A stretch of 64,000 nucleotides of DNA from Monoplex corrugatus (GCA_030674185.1 CM060307.1:69018905-69082904), one strand, 5' to 3'. Positions 31,260 to 42,010 are shown, counted from the stretch's first letter. Notes: generated from the letters alone by a model not told the origin. Numbers and translations are program-made.

Positions 31260-32842
31260 TTGAAGGGCCAGGAACGTTTTTGAGTCAATTTTTGAAAGGA
31301 GAAATAACCTATTTTCTCTTACTCTTTTCTCCAAATCGTTGCCGTAACTGAATGGATAAGAGCTCAGACAACATTGCAGTTTCCTTTTGGCACGTGTTTG
31401 GGGATTTGCCGATTTGCAATGGGCGGCCCAAGGAAGACAATTTCCACACGAAATTGTCGAATCTTCAGCAGGGTCTCTCTGACGACGCAGGCAAGGTAGC
31501 GACAAAATTCGCTTTGCACGTGCAAGGCAAGCCCTTTTTGAACACTACTCCAGCCAAAGTTGCCCGCAGACGAGGATAAAAAGGACCCGTTCTTGGTTCG
31601 TTTTAACCATGCTTGCAAGATGACGGATGAGCAGCGGGGGAGAGCCCTCGCTCTGCTTGATGAAGGCCTAGCGCAGCGGGAAGTTGCTAGACGACTTGAA
31701 GTGTCGCATTCCACAATCCAGAGACTGCTGGAGCGCTTCAATGAGACTGGAGCAGTCCAGGAAAGGCGTCACACGGGTCGACCCAGAGTAACGACAAGAC
31801 AGCAAGACCGCTACCTTGCCCTCTCCGTCCTGAGGGAAAGGGCATCCACTGCGGTGACCTTGAGGGGTCAGCTGAGGGACGCAACAGGTGCTAACATCAG
31901 CTGCAGCACGGTGAGAAGACGGCTACATGAGGCAAACTTGAGGTCACGGAGACCGGCCGTCCGACCCGTGCTGTCACCGGTCAACAGAGTGCGCCGCATG
32001 ACCTGGGCCAGGGAGCACGTGACCTGGACAAGGCAACAGTGGGCCCGGGTCTTGTTTTCGGATGAGTCCAGGTTCACCCTGACCTTTAACGATGGCCGGG
32101 CTCGGGTGTGGCGACGTCAAGGGGAGAGGTTCGCTGACGCCACTGTCCAAGAGCATAACCGGTACGGCGGCGGGTCGGTGATGGTGTGGGGTGGCATGAG
32201 CCGTGGTACCCGGACCCCCCTGCTCCCCATTGACGGCATCCTGAACGGGGTCCGGTACCGGGACGAGGTTTCTGGCGGCCGTGGCACTGCCTGCGCTTGT
32301 GGACCTTGGTCAAGGCGCCATCTTCCAGGACGACAATGCACCTGCGCATCGAGCACGCCTTGTGACCGACTTCCTGGAGCAGCATGAAGTCGTCCGTATG
32401 GCCTGGCCAGCGTGCTCACCTGACCTGAACCCAATTGAACACCTCTGGGATGTGCTCGGGAGGCGCATCAGGGACAACCACACCCCACCGGGCACCCTGG
32501 CCAGGCTGGTCGACATCCTGCAGATCGAGTGGGCGGCCATCCCTCAGGACACACTCCGTACCCTTGTGGGGTCGATGCATCGGCGCTGTGAAGCATGCAT
32601 CCAGGCTCGGGGCGGACACACGCGATATTGAAAACAGATTGGCCAAATCTGACACTTTCTGTTTTTTGAAAAGGGGGGGATGTTCCTTTAAATGCATGTG
32701 CTGTTCACTAATGGGTCATTGTGCTAATTTCTTTTTCCAAAACAGGTGTGGAAATGATGAAATAAAACATAGAATCAATTCTAAACATTGTCAATTATTT
32801 CAACTTAAAATTAGAGAGGAAGGAAGAAGTGGCCCTTAAATT
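31260..32842 (+). mobile_element. Second Tc1-type DNA transposon
   Basis: The left end near 31261 reads TTGAAGGGCCA, and the reverse complement of the right end near 32840 reads TTTAAGGGCCA. Both continue with T/A-rich sequence containing TTGAAA, so imperfect terminal inverted repeats are likely, though the exact edges are uncertain. Size (~1.57 kb) and a single DD34E transposase fit the Tc1 group. It differs from the first copy in sequence and ends, so it is a distinct family. Confidence 0.72.
31620..32631 (+). pseudogene. Tc1-like transposase, single-base frameshift
   Basis: The ATG at 31620 (MTDEQRGRALALLDEG) is preferred over an upstream in-frame ATG because it starts right before the helix-turn-helix (QREVARRLEVSHSTIQRLL). 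A second DNA-binding part with GRPRVTTRQQDRYL follows. The catalytic residues are Asp in LFSDESRF, Asp in QDDNAPAHR and Glu in PDLNPIEHLWDVL, with 34 residues between the last two. One extra T near 32271 shifts the frame. The rest (from ALPALVDLGQGA) reads in the next frame to GGHTRY at 32631. Otherwise the gene is intact, with ~337 codons, and GC-rich compared with its flanks, which suggests a fairly recent arrival. Confidence 0.9.
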
Positions 32843-32844
32843 AT

Positions 32845-33470
32845 GATTAGGAGTATATTATATACATCTGTGGGTGGGTGGATGTGTGTGTCTGACATGT
32901 TAGATATGTGTGTGTATGATGTATTGTGTATGCCAGTGTATGTGTGTGCTAGTATGTCTGTGGGTGTAGGAGGATGTGTGTGTGTCTGTGTGCCGTTAGG
33001 AAAAGATTTACGACAGCTCAATTTCAGTTTACATTTTTCTAGTTACATTTTCTTCAATTTTATTTTATATTATTTTATCTTGTAAATTTTGTTTTGTTTA
33101 TGCTGTTTCATTTTTTTTTTCATTTTAGTTTATTTCACTCTAGTTTAGTTTATTTCATTCTAGTTTTTTTTATTCTGTTTTATTTGTAAAACTCATTTCA
33201 ACTTCGAGACTTGGAAAGACTCGGATGCTAATTGTATTTACTCTTTTTATTTTTTTCAAGTTAGCAAATTTTTTGGCCGATTTCTTTACATTTTTGCTCA
33301 AATAGTGAAACAAGAAACATGAAGCTTAAGAATTGGCTTAAAAAAAGCAAACATAAATTAGAAGCATGCAGAAAATTTAAGTCTTCAAGTTTTATGCAAA
33401 AGTGTCTCTCACATTAAGATACAGAATGTCTTCGTGGTGTGTTACATGAGTTAAGTTTTGGGGGCTTATA
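32845..33470. other. Anonymous AT-rich DNA with TG-rich start
   Basis: 32870-32990 is TG-rich. A run of TTTTATTTCA/TAGTTTA-like repeats lies at 33050-33190. No gene is supported. Confidence 0.5.
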
Positions 33471-33929
33471 TCTTTGTCATATTGGCAGATGTGATGCGTC
33501 TAGTGTGTCGGCTTCGGCCTGCACCGCTGACTAGCACTGCTGTGCGAAAAGAAGAGCAATGCGTAAGTCTCTTCCTGTCAGTACATAGCCTCTCCATTAG
33601 CAAGCCCTACGCTGTGCCTCCTCGTGGCGACAGGCGGTAACTGAGTACCTCACGGACTCAGCTGAATCTCGTAGGACTCGGAGGAGGTCTGGCCCCCAGA
33701 CGTGAGGCATGCAGGCCCATCGGCGTGTGGACACGCCCTGGTGCCCACGAACCAGATCCCCAAGCTATGGGTAAATGGCTCCACTGCCTTGTGGACATCT
33801 CGGGAGAGAGTAAGGCTAAGGGAGTCAACCCTAAAAGAACAAACCGATGGAAGGCAAGGGGAAACCACCATCGTACTTTTCCCCAGGAAATCCATGGACA
33901 GAGGAAGAATAAAGTTAACGACGTCAATA

Positions 33930-33948
33930 GGTGCTCCTGTGGAGCACC
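33930..33948 (+). other. Hairpin in the RTE 5' leader
   Basis: GGTGCTCC and GGAGCACC are separated by TGT, giving a perfect 8-bp stem with a 3-base loop. The equivalent site in the older copy (15857-15875) keeps six of eight pairs. It lies ~40 bp before a GTGACACC block that both copies share. Confidence 0.7.
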
Positions 33949-34006
33949 TTCGTCCGGTAGGGACTGTCATGCGGCGCAGGTGACACCAGGGGACCGTCAG
34001 CCAGCT

Positions 34007-35704
34007 ACTGCGACCAAAACGAAAATTATATTCAACACCAAGGTGGCAACATGGAATATAAGAACAATGTTGCAGAAAGGTAAATTGGACAACATCAAAA
34101 TGGAGATGGAAAGGCTTAACATCAGTATTTTAGGACTAGGGGAAATGAGATGGAAGGGGGCAGGCATGATAACATCAGGAGAATATACAGTGATACTCTG
34201 GTGGTAATTCACATGAAAGAGGAGTAGGCATCATAATGGACAAAGACAAATCAAAAGCAGTTAAGGGATACTGGGCAGTGTCCGACAGAGTTCTACTGGT
34301 CAAATTCGGAGGCAAACCTTTTGATATCAACATCATACAGGTGTATGCACCAACATCCGCAAGTACTCAGGAAGACATCGACAACTTCTACGAAGTTTTA
34401 GAGATGGCCAAGGTCCAATGTAAATCACAGGAAGTTACAGTCATAATGGGAGATTTTAATGCTAAAGTGGGACAGGATAGGGTGGAGGATATAGTTGGAC
34501 CTCATGGCCTTGGTATACAAAACGAAAGAGGGGGGAAGCTTGTAGAATGGGCACAGGTGAATGAGTTCACAGTAGAAAACATCTGGTTTGAGCAGCCTAA
34601 CAGAAGAAAATGGACTTGGATGAGTCCAGGAGATAATACCAAAAATCAAATTGACTACATCGTGATTAACAAAAGATTTAGAAATTCTTTACTGTCAGCA
34701 AAAACACTACCAGGCGCAGACTGCAACAGTGACCACAAACCGGTAGTGGGAAGGTTTAGGCTGAAATTGAGGAAAAGGAAACAGACCAAAAGCAACATCA
34801 AACTAAACCTTGGACTCTTGAAGACAGATGAAATGACACGTCAAAAATTTAATGTACATGTTCAAAACAAATTCAGTGCTCTGGAAGACATTGGTGACAG
34901 TGAGGAACAATGGACAAAGTTGAGAAGTTCTACATGTATAAATGAAGCTTGTGAGGAAATCCCTAAGGCAAATAGAAAAGCAAAAAAGAGCTGGATGACT
35001 AATGAAATTTTGGGCCAGAAACGAGGAGATATACAGGAAGATAAAGAAATCAGGTATAGGTGCAATGAAGCTAAGGAAGCTTGGCTGAACACAAAATGCA
35101 AAGAAATAGAAGAACGACACAAAATGGATCCTCAGGGTATGTACAGACGAATTGAAGAAATTGTTCACAGGAAAAATACATGCACATCAACTGGTTGCTT
35201 AAAATCAAAAGATCGCACGCTTATCATGGAAAAAGACAAGGTATTAGACAGATGGGGAGAGTACATTAAAGACCTTTTTGAGGATGACAGAAACGAAGAA
35301 CACATCATAAAAAAGAACTTTGAAGGACCACCCATAATGAAAGATGAAGTCAGAGCAGCACTGAAAAAGATCAAACCAGGAAAAGCCCCAGGACCAGACA
35401 ACATTACTACAGAGATGATTGAAGCCCTGGAGGAATTTGGCATAGAAAAAATAACAGTCCTCCTAAATGAAATTTATGACACTGGAAAAATCCCCAAAGA
35501 TATGTCAAAATCAATTTTCATTGCACTTCCAAAGAAGACAGGGGCTATAGAATGCGAACTCCATCGCACAATCAGTTTGATGAGTCATGTAACAAAAATC
35601 CTGTTAAGAATAATCATGATGAGGACAAGGAGTAAAATCAAAAGAGAAATAGCAGAAGAACAGTGTGGATTTGTGGAGGGGAAAGGAACTATTAATGCCA
35701 TATA
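34007..35704 (+). pseudogene. RTE-like ORF: AP endonuclease and N-terminal RT
   Basis: The endonuclease begins with KVATWNIRTMLQKGKLDN and has the Glu of ILGLGEMRWKG. A frameshift near 34195 moves the frame so that YSGGNSHERGVGIIM leads into the 489-codon open frame from 34236. Catalytic motifs are IQVYAPTSAS, VIMGDFNAKVG, NQIDYIVINKRF and NSDHKPVVGRF, the GDFN and SDH motifs being diagnostic of APE-type LINE endonucleases. The linker lacks ~27 bp relative to the copy at 21580. RT begins with KPGKAPGPDNITTEM and breaks off at the nested insertion (35704). The closest clade by motif pattern is RTE/BovB. Confidence 0.9.
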
Positions 35705-35774
35705 ATAATATAATAATAATTACAATATTTATATAGCGCAAAATCTTGATAAAATCAAATCTAAGCGCTGAAAC

Positions 35775-35815
35775 ACACACACACGCACGTACGCACGCAC
35801 GCACACACACGCACG

Positions 35816-35862
<47 letters not shown>

Positions 35863-35875
35863 CACACACACACAC
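35775..35875. repeat. CA/CGCA microsatellite in the L2-like 3' UTR
   Basis: (CACG)n and (AC)n. The shorter allele of the same tract is in the copy at 18797-18835, so it belongs to the LINE 3' UTR rather than to the locus. Confidence 0.9.
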
Positions 35876-35999
35876 GCTATAAATGGGGAGAAAGAATAAA
35901 AACAATGGAAAATTATAGAGAGCATATTATATACAATTATATATTGCAATGTGATTCCCCTCCGAGTGGAGACAGGCTGCAGAGGGGATTGAGTGAGGT

Positions 36000-37757
36000 C
36001 AGGATTTTATGCAGAGGAGAAAAGGTGAGTTTTGAGAGCGGACTTGAAGGAGACAAAAGTAGGTTGCTGACGGACTGAGAGAGGAAGTTTGTTCCAGGAG
36101 AGCGGACCAGAAACAGAGAAGGCTCGTGGATCATAGGTATTGAGCTTAGTGCGTGGAAAGCGAAAAGTCAGAGGATCGGAGGCAGAGCGGAGGGTACGTG
36201 AGGGAAGATAGATCTCAAGTAGGCTTGACAGGTAATCGGGGGGCTGCGTTATTGAGGCTTTTGTAGCACATGGTGTCTAGTTTGTACTGTATGCGCTTTG
36301 ATACAGGGAGCCAGTGAAGTTGTGCCAGGAGAGGAGATATGTGGTCAGCTTTTTTCTTTTTGAGTACAAGGCGTACAGCATTGTTTTGAATGCGCTGTAG
36401 GATGTGAATGGTGGAGGCAGGAAAACCGGACAGGAGTGAATTGCAATAGTCAATGCGAGACATTATGAAGGAGAGAACGAGTTTTGCAGTTGTTTCGACA
36501 GAGAGATACTTTCTGATCAGGCTTATACGATGGAGGTGATAGTAGCAAGATCTGGCAGTTTGAGAAACAAAGTTGTTCATGGAGAGGGTAGAGTCAATGC
36601 AGACACCAAGGTTTTTAGCTGAATCAGAAATTGGGACTGATGTGTTACATAATGGGAGAGAAAGAGGAGGCAGCTGAGAAAGTTTCTGACGGGTGCCAAT
36701 GAGGATAGCTTCTGTCTTGTCATTATTTAGCTGAAGTTTGTTGTATGTCATCCAATTTTTGATGTCCGAGTAACACTCAGTGGTGCGAGTCAGGAGGCGC
36801 TGTATATTGTCAGGTGAGTCACTGTCTTCAAGTTGGGTGTCATCAGCATAGAAGTGGTGTTTTATAGAGTGGGAGTTGATGATGGTGGACAGGGGGGAGA
36901 TGTAAAGAGTGAAAAGAACAGGGCCAAGGACAGATCCTTGTGGAACACCACAGGTCAGGTATGCAGGTTGAGAGTAAGTGCCATTGATGAGAACAGTTTG
37001 TTTTCTGTTTGATAGATAAGAAGTGAACCAGGAGAGAGCAATGTCAGATGCCAAAAGTATGATGAAGTCTAGAAAGGAGAATACCATGATGAATGGTATC
37101 AAAGGCTGCAGACAGATCAAGGAGTGTGAGGAGAGAGACTTTGCCAGTATCAGTTGCAAGGAGGAGATTGTTGAGAATGTGTAGCAAGGCAGTTTTAGTG
37201 CTATGGCACTGGCGGTAGGCTGACTGGAAAGGATTGAGGAGATTGTTGGCAGACAGGTGAGAGTTCAGTTGGTTGAGGACAACTTTTTCAAGCAGTTTTG
37301 ACAAGAAAGAGAGATTAGAGATAGGCCGGTAATTTTTCAGTTCATTTGGGTCTAAATTGTATTTCTTGAGGAGAGGGTGAACAATAGCAGACTTGAAAGA
37401 ATCTGGGACAGTTCCAGTTTGGAGAGAAGTGTTGATGATGTCAGTGATGAATGGGAGGAGAGTAGGGAGACAGTCAGAGTAGAGAGAACCTGGAAGAGGA
37501 TCCAGTTCGCAGGTTTTGAACGACATGGATATGATTGTGTTGAGAATTTCTTCTTGTGAGACTGGGGTAAGAGTAGTAAGAGGTGTGCCAGAGAAGGAAG
37601 GGTCAGGTGGGCATGGTTGACAGGGTGTCCTGTCGAGCCTGTCACGAACAGTTTGTATTTTGGTGGTGAAATACTTGGAGAATATAGATGGGAGTTCTTC
37701 ATTTGTGTGTTTTGTTGGGAGAGGTAAATCTTTTCGTGTGCCAAGGAGATGATTCAT
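36000..37757 (-). pseudogene. L2-like LINE reverse transcriptase, frameshifted
   Basis: The first frame (37757-37044) carries the fingers and motif A: LKNYRPISNLSFLSKLLEK, FQSAYRQCHSTKTALLHI and LLDLSAAFDTIHH. It shifts near 37080 to the frame 37159-36215 with CGVPQGSVLGPVLFTLYI and the catalytic YADD (plus-strand GTCATCAGCATA at 36839-36850, reading FYADDTQL). The connection and C-terminal domain follow (SRIDYCNSLLSGFPASTI, LQRIQNNAVRLVLKK, LHWLPVSKRIQYK). A further shift near 36225 leads to YLSSLLEIYLPSRTLRS down to about 36000. The motif set is typical of the L2/CR1/Rex group. Confidence 0.88.
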
Positions 37758-37789
37758 GGTTGTAAAGAGTTCTTTTGAAGAAGAGGCAT

Positions 37790-39195
37790 TCAGGATTTTG
37801 GTTTGGAAATAGTTTGTTTTTGCAGATGCAATGAGGGTGGATACTTTTGTTTTAGAGGCTTGGAAAAGTTGCCTATGTACAGTGAGTTTGGATTTGCGCC
37901 AGCGGCGCTCTGCTCTGCGGCGGGCACGTCTTGCACAGGCAATCTCATGAGTGAGCCAGGGGGTAGGGGGCGGTCAGGTAAAAGATGGGTTGTGGCTGGA
38001 GCATGAGTGTCCAGAAGATGGTGGAGAGTAGTGTAGAATTCATCGGCAAGGTTATGTGACTTTTCAGAAAGGAGATGGAAGGCATCAGATGAAAATGAGG
38101 AGAGGTCGATAGATTTGAGATTGCGTCGAGTCACTGTGCGCATGGTACGGGAAGGAGGAGGAATGTCAAGAGAACAGAGAATTGCAGAGTGGTCAGATGG
38201 AAGGGCTGAAGTTAGACGGGTAGAAAGAACTAAGCAGTTATCAGTAGCTGAATTGTGGTGATCACGAGAAATGATCCAGTCAAGAATGTGACCTTTTTGA
38301 CGGGTTGGTTCAGAAATGTGTTGAGTCATATTGTGATTGGACAGAGAGTTGATAATATGTCTTGTGTCATAACGGTGAGTGTTGTCATAGTGGACATTGA
38401 TGTCATCTAGAATGATGAGATTTCCAGGTAAGAGACTGTAGTAATCAAGAAGTTGATCAAAGTCAGAGAGAAACATGGATGTGGTGAGCTTGTTGGCAGA
38501 GCTAGGTGGAGGTCGATAGACACAGGAGAAGATGAGGGGTGGATTGGAAGGATACTTCAACGTGCTCGAAAGAAGGATGGGAGAAAGGCAGAGACTGCGA
38601 GAAAGACAGGCGGGAATGGAGTGAGTCGTTGTAGAGGATGGCGATACCACCACCTCGGGATGAGCGATGGAAAGAAGCAAGCCTGTAACCACTCGGTCAC
38701 ATGTATAGGTTCATGACCAAGGGGGTTAAGCCATGTTTCGGTGATAAAAGCAATGTCAACATGCTCATCTGCGATAAAGTCAGCAATGACATCAGCTTTG
38801 CCATCAGTGCATGTTGACTGAGCGTTAAAAAGGCATAGTTTCAGTTTATCACAATGCGGCGGCCGAGGTGGAGACGAAGGCAGCACCGACGGGACAGAAG
38901 ACGAAGGCGACACCAGCGGGGCAGAAGACGAAGGCAGCAACGACGGGACAGAAGACGAAGGAGGCACCAGCGGGACAGAAGACAAAGGCAGCACCAGCGG
39001 GACAGAAGACGAGGGCAGCGCCGGCGGGACAGAAGACGAAAGCGGCACCGGCGGGACAGAAGGCGAAGGCGGCACCGGCGGGACAGAAGGCGAAGGCGAA
39101 GACGGCAGAGGAGGAGACGAAGTTTGCAGCAGCAAGGTCGAGTGCAGGGGCAGTGGAGGAGACGAAGAAGCAGAAGAGTGGTGTCGGACTGGCAC
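37790..39195 (-). pseudogene. L2-like LINE: Pro/Ser repeat leader and AP endonuclease
   Basis: The reading runs from 39195 downward. A low-complexity leader of ~9-residue Pro/Ser/Val repeats (38870-39100) is followed by KLKLCLFNAQSTCTDGKAD and DIAFITETWL, the start of an L2/CR1-type endonuclease with its catalytic Glu in ITETWL. A frameshift near 38660 passes to the frame 38692-37790. There SCVYRPPPSS, LIILDDINVHYDN (GDFN-like, changed to DDIN), ILDWIIS and LPSDHSAIL follow. The Gly-Asp to Asp-Asp change in the DFN motif, if not a sequencing error, could reduce activity. Confidence 0.85.
38870..39105. repeat. 27-bp minisatellite in the LINE leader
   Basis: Plus-strand units are built on GGGACAGAAGACGAAGGC plus AGCACCAGC, period 27 bp, about eight copies. 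On the minus strand (sense for the LINE) they encode a 9-residue PSSSVPLVL-like repeat. On the plus strand they give Arg- or Ala/Lys-rich frames that are antisense by-products. Confidence 0.88.
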
Positions 39196-39251
39196 AGCAG
39201 GAGGCAGATTGTGCCAAAGTCGGTGGAGACGTCCACCACGACAGGATCGCG

Positions 39252-40391
39252 CATATACATCCTAAGAACTATCATAGAGAGGTCAGTTGAGATGAATATG
39301 GATTTGTATTTATGCTTTGTTGACTATACCAAGGCTTTCGATCGGGTACGACATGAAGAATTGATCAACCAACTGGAGAGACTCAATGTCGATGGAAAAG
39401 ATCTACGAATAATCAGGAATATGTACTGGGAACAAACAGCTGCAAGGAGAATAGAAAACAATATAAGCTCTTTTCAAAACATCAAAAGAGGAGTCAGACA
39501 GGGTTGTGTTTTGTCACCAGATCTGTTTTCACTATATAGCGAAAACATCATGAGAAACCTAGAAGAAGACCCTGGATTAAAGGTTGGAGGGAAAATGATA
39601 AACAACATTCGGTACGCAGATGACACCGTGCTAATTGCAGAAAATGAAAGGGACCTACAAAACCTTGTGAATATACTAGAAACAGAAAGCAAAGGTAAGG
39701 GGTTGGAACTAAACAGCAAGAAGACTGAAGTCATGGTGATCAGTAAAAAACATGAAATCCCCTCATGCAAAATAACAGCAAATGGCACAACCTTGACACA
39801 GGTTAATAAGTTCAAATACCTGGGAACGGTCATTTCATCAGACGGCAGATGCACATCGGAAATAGCTGGCAGAATCGGCCAAGCCAAAACAGCATTCAAG
39901 AAGATGACAAGCATTCTTACCAACAAATGCCTATCAATTAACATCAGAAAGAGAGTCCTTGAGTGTTATATAGAACCAATACTGTTGTACGGATGCGAGA
40001 CGTGGACAGTCAGCAAGCAAAGCCAGAGCAGGATTGAGGCAGCCGAGATGTGGTTTCTCAGAATGTTGAGAGTACCATGGACAGCAAAGAAAACAAACGA
40101 GACAGTCTTGATGGAGGCAGACACAAGTCGATCACTGTTAAGGAAGATTAGGAAAAGACAAACAACATTTATAGGCCATTTTATGAGGAAGGGGGATTTG
40201 GAGCACATGGTCACAACGGGAAAGCTGGAGGGAAAGACAGCACCGGGTAGACCCAGGGAGAGAATGCTGGACGGACTTGCAGAGTGGCTGGGGATGAAGA
40301 GGGTGGGGGAGATGCTGGGTGCAACGAGAGATAGAGATGGTTGGAAGTCCATGGTCGCCAACGCCATGCGGCAGGGCACCTGATGATGATG
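39252..40391 (+). pseudogene. RTE-like ORF, C-terminal RT portion
   Basis: It resumes with IYILRTIIERSVEMNMD exactly where the 5' part stops. Then come FVDYTKAFDRV (motif A), RGVRQGCVLSPDLFSLY, YADD at 39613-39624 and RIGQAKTAFKKMTS. The C-terminal domain (LLYGCETWTVSKQSQ, GHFMRKGDLEHMVTTGKLEG, GRPRERMLDGLAEWLG) ends at ANAMRQGT with stop at 40381-40383, followed by TGATGATGAT. This half is free of stops, so the nested insertion is the main lesion here. Confidence 0.9.
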
Positions 40392-40399
40392 ATCTTTGA

Positions 40400-40980
40400 A
40401 AGGTGTACCGCCTTCACAGAAAGAAGAGATTGACTTCAGCTTTAAGTACAATACGGACAGGAAGCTAATTATCACCATGAACCAGATCTTCAACAAAGTG
40501 ATCAGCATTTTTATTTAAAGCAGCATATGAGACGGATTCCTAACTTTTTTGGCGTCTGCCAAGGCTGGTTTTTCTTCCGAAACTTTTCATCATTTGACTG
40601 GAGCAGATAATGTTAAAGGTATCGGAACACCACACCGAAGCTGATGATGGCATTGGTAAATCTGACAGATTTAATATCTCTGATTGATTTAATATCTCGA
40701 TATGATCAAACAAGCTCAAAGTCCCAGACAGGACTGCGTGCAAAAATGATCAATGTAATGACAACATAAGAGTATCTGTGTGGTACATATCCAAAAATAT
40801 GCGACTGCGATCAAACGCTCTGGAAAAAATGCAATTTTGATCTACAATAGATGAACAAGGCAGTGAGTATTCCTGGGGATATAAAAGTGGCAGTGACATA
40901 ACTGGACAAATAAACCCAAAAAATATACTTTGGAGACTCTTTGTTGTATAAATGAGGGAACACCTGAATCAGCTGCTTAT
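40400..40980. other. Anonymous DNA
   Basis: No gene recognised. A short direct echo, GATTTAATATCTC (about 40669 and 40686), is the only structure seen. Confidence 0.5.
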
Positions 40981-40984
40981 GTAA

Positions 40985-41212
40985 AAAGTGCCATGTGCTG
41001 AATTTTGATGTCAAGCAGTTTGCCCTTGAAAAGTCTGATGTACCGAATTTTGACTGTCAAGCAGTTTGCCCCTGAAAAGTCTGATGTGCTGAATTTTGAC
41101 TGTCAAGCAGTTTGCCCCTAAAGAGTCTAATGTACTGAATTTCGACTGTCAAGCAGTTTGCCCCTGAAAAGTCTGATGTACTGAATTTCGACTGTCAAGC
41201 AGTTTGCCCAGT
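40985..41212. repeat. 46-bp tandem repeat, ~5 units
   Basis: The unit contains CTGTCAAGCAGTTTGCCCCT, then GAAAAGTCTGATGTACTGAA and TTTTGA. Copies are ~90-95% alike by eye. Confidence 0.92.
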
Positions 41213-41224
41213 AATCAGTGGTCA

Positions 41225-41480
41225 CTGGGGCTCGCTGGTTCTTGTGACAGAGCTGTGGGTTCAGAACCTTACATCTACAGTTCACTTCTATCAATCAACA
41301 TTAGAATCGTCTTGTTCACTGCACATCCTAATCAATGTTCCAGTCATTCAGGGCATAGTCTCCACCCGCCCCACATTTAACCATTCCAATATCTTGCCAG
41401 TGCTTAGGGTTCTGTGCCGGGTCAAGGCATATCTGCATTGAGCACATATGGAATTGTCTGAGTGTAATGAAGCCTCTGGA
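41225..41480 (+). repeat. Degenerate SINE-like repeat
   Basis: A GTGGGTTCAGAACC B-box-like site is followed by a body ending ATCTTGCCAGTGCTTAGG and ATGGAATTGTCTGAGTG, which resembles bodies at 30490 and 55380. Confidence 0.4.
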
Positions 41481-41749
41481 ACAAACTTCAAATAGCAAAG
41501 TGTATCAATGGTTTCTAAGAGATGTGCCTGTGTATACTTTGTCTTCTGTTGATAACCGTGATGACAAAACAGAAAAAAATCCTCGGTCAGCTGTGGGGCA
41601 AATAATGGACATTGGTTATTGATGTAAACATGATCTGTTTACTCTATCTTTATACGTGATTCAAAGGCTGTTTTTGTTTGTTTGCTTCATAGGATGTTGA
41701 GAATAGTGCTAACTTATCCAGGTTTCTTGTTGATCTGTGTGGGTCATAT

Positions 41750-41750
41750 A

Positions 41751-41826
<76 letters not shown>

Positions 41827-41831
41827 AGGGC
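41750..41831. repeat. (GT)n microsatellite, ~37 units
   Basis: An uninterrupted GT tract to 41825; the GT repeats resume at 41885 after a LINE tail. Confidence 0.96.
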
Positions 41832-41886
41832 CCTGATCGCCAACACCATACGGCAGGGCACTTGATGATGATGATGATGATGATGT
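41832..41886 (+). mobile_element. Minimal RTE LINE 3' tail inside (GT)n
   Basis: GATCGCCAACACCATACGGC followed by AGGGCACTTGATGATGATG is the last ~55 bp of the RTE family (compare 40350-40391). (GT)n lies on both sides. Confidence 0.85.
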
Positions 41887-42010
41887 GTGTGTGTTGGGGG
41901 GGGGGGAGGGATGGTATGTTTGTATGTGAGTGTGAGTAACTGAGAGAGAATATGAGGAAGAAAATGTAATGCATCACTTCTTTGTATCTTATTTCACATC
42001 TTCATTCAGG

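Larger units (their letters stand above)
35705..39251 (-). mobile_element. L2/CR1-like LINE nested in the RTE element
   Basis: It runs on the minus strand from 39251 (5') to 35705 (3'), with CATATA at 35699-35704 and 39252-39257. Order 5' to 3' is a Pro/Ser-rich repeat segment, APE endonuclease, RT with YADD, C-terminal domain, then a 3' UTR with a CA/CGCA microsatellite and AAGCGCTTAGATTTG...GCGCTATATAAATATTG plus an (ATT)n-type end. The GCGCTTAGA...GCGC...ATAAAT hairpin-like end resembles that of the L2-like piece at 57290-57350. Confidence 0.92.
33477..40391 (+). mobile_element. Long RTE/BovB-like LINE split by a nested L2-like LINE
   Basis: The element starts after ATCTTTG (33470-33476) and ends before a second ATCTTTG (40392-40398), a 7-bp target duplication. 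Its parts are 33477-35704 (5' UTR, endonuclease, first part of RT) and 39252-40391 (rest of RT, C-terminus, TGATGATGATG tail). Between them lies a 3.5-kb minus-strand LINE with its own CATATA duplication. Joined conceptually, the RTE is ~3.4 kb, near full length for this clade. Confidence 0.93.

Noticed and set aside
33477..33950. HDV-like or hammerhead ribozyme in the RTE leader
   Set aside because: I could not place the conserved core motifs by eye; only a simple hairpin is supported.
37790..39195. A host nuclease gene
   Set aside because: The endonuclease motifs run straight into an L2/CR1 reverse transcriptase on the same strand, between LINE-type target duplications.
38854..40383. 509-codon frame as a real gene
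   Set aside because: The first ~130 codons are antisense of the nested L2-like leader; only the RT part is genuine and belongs to the RTE element.
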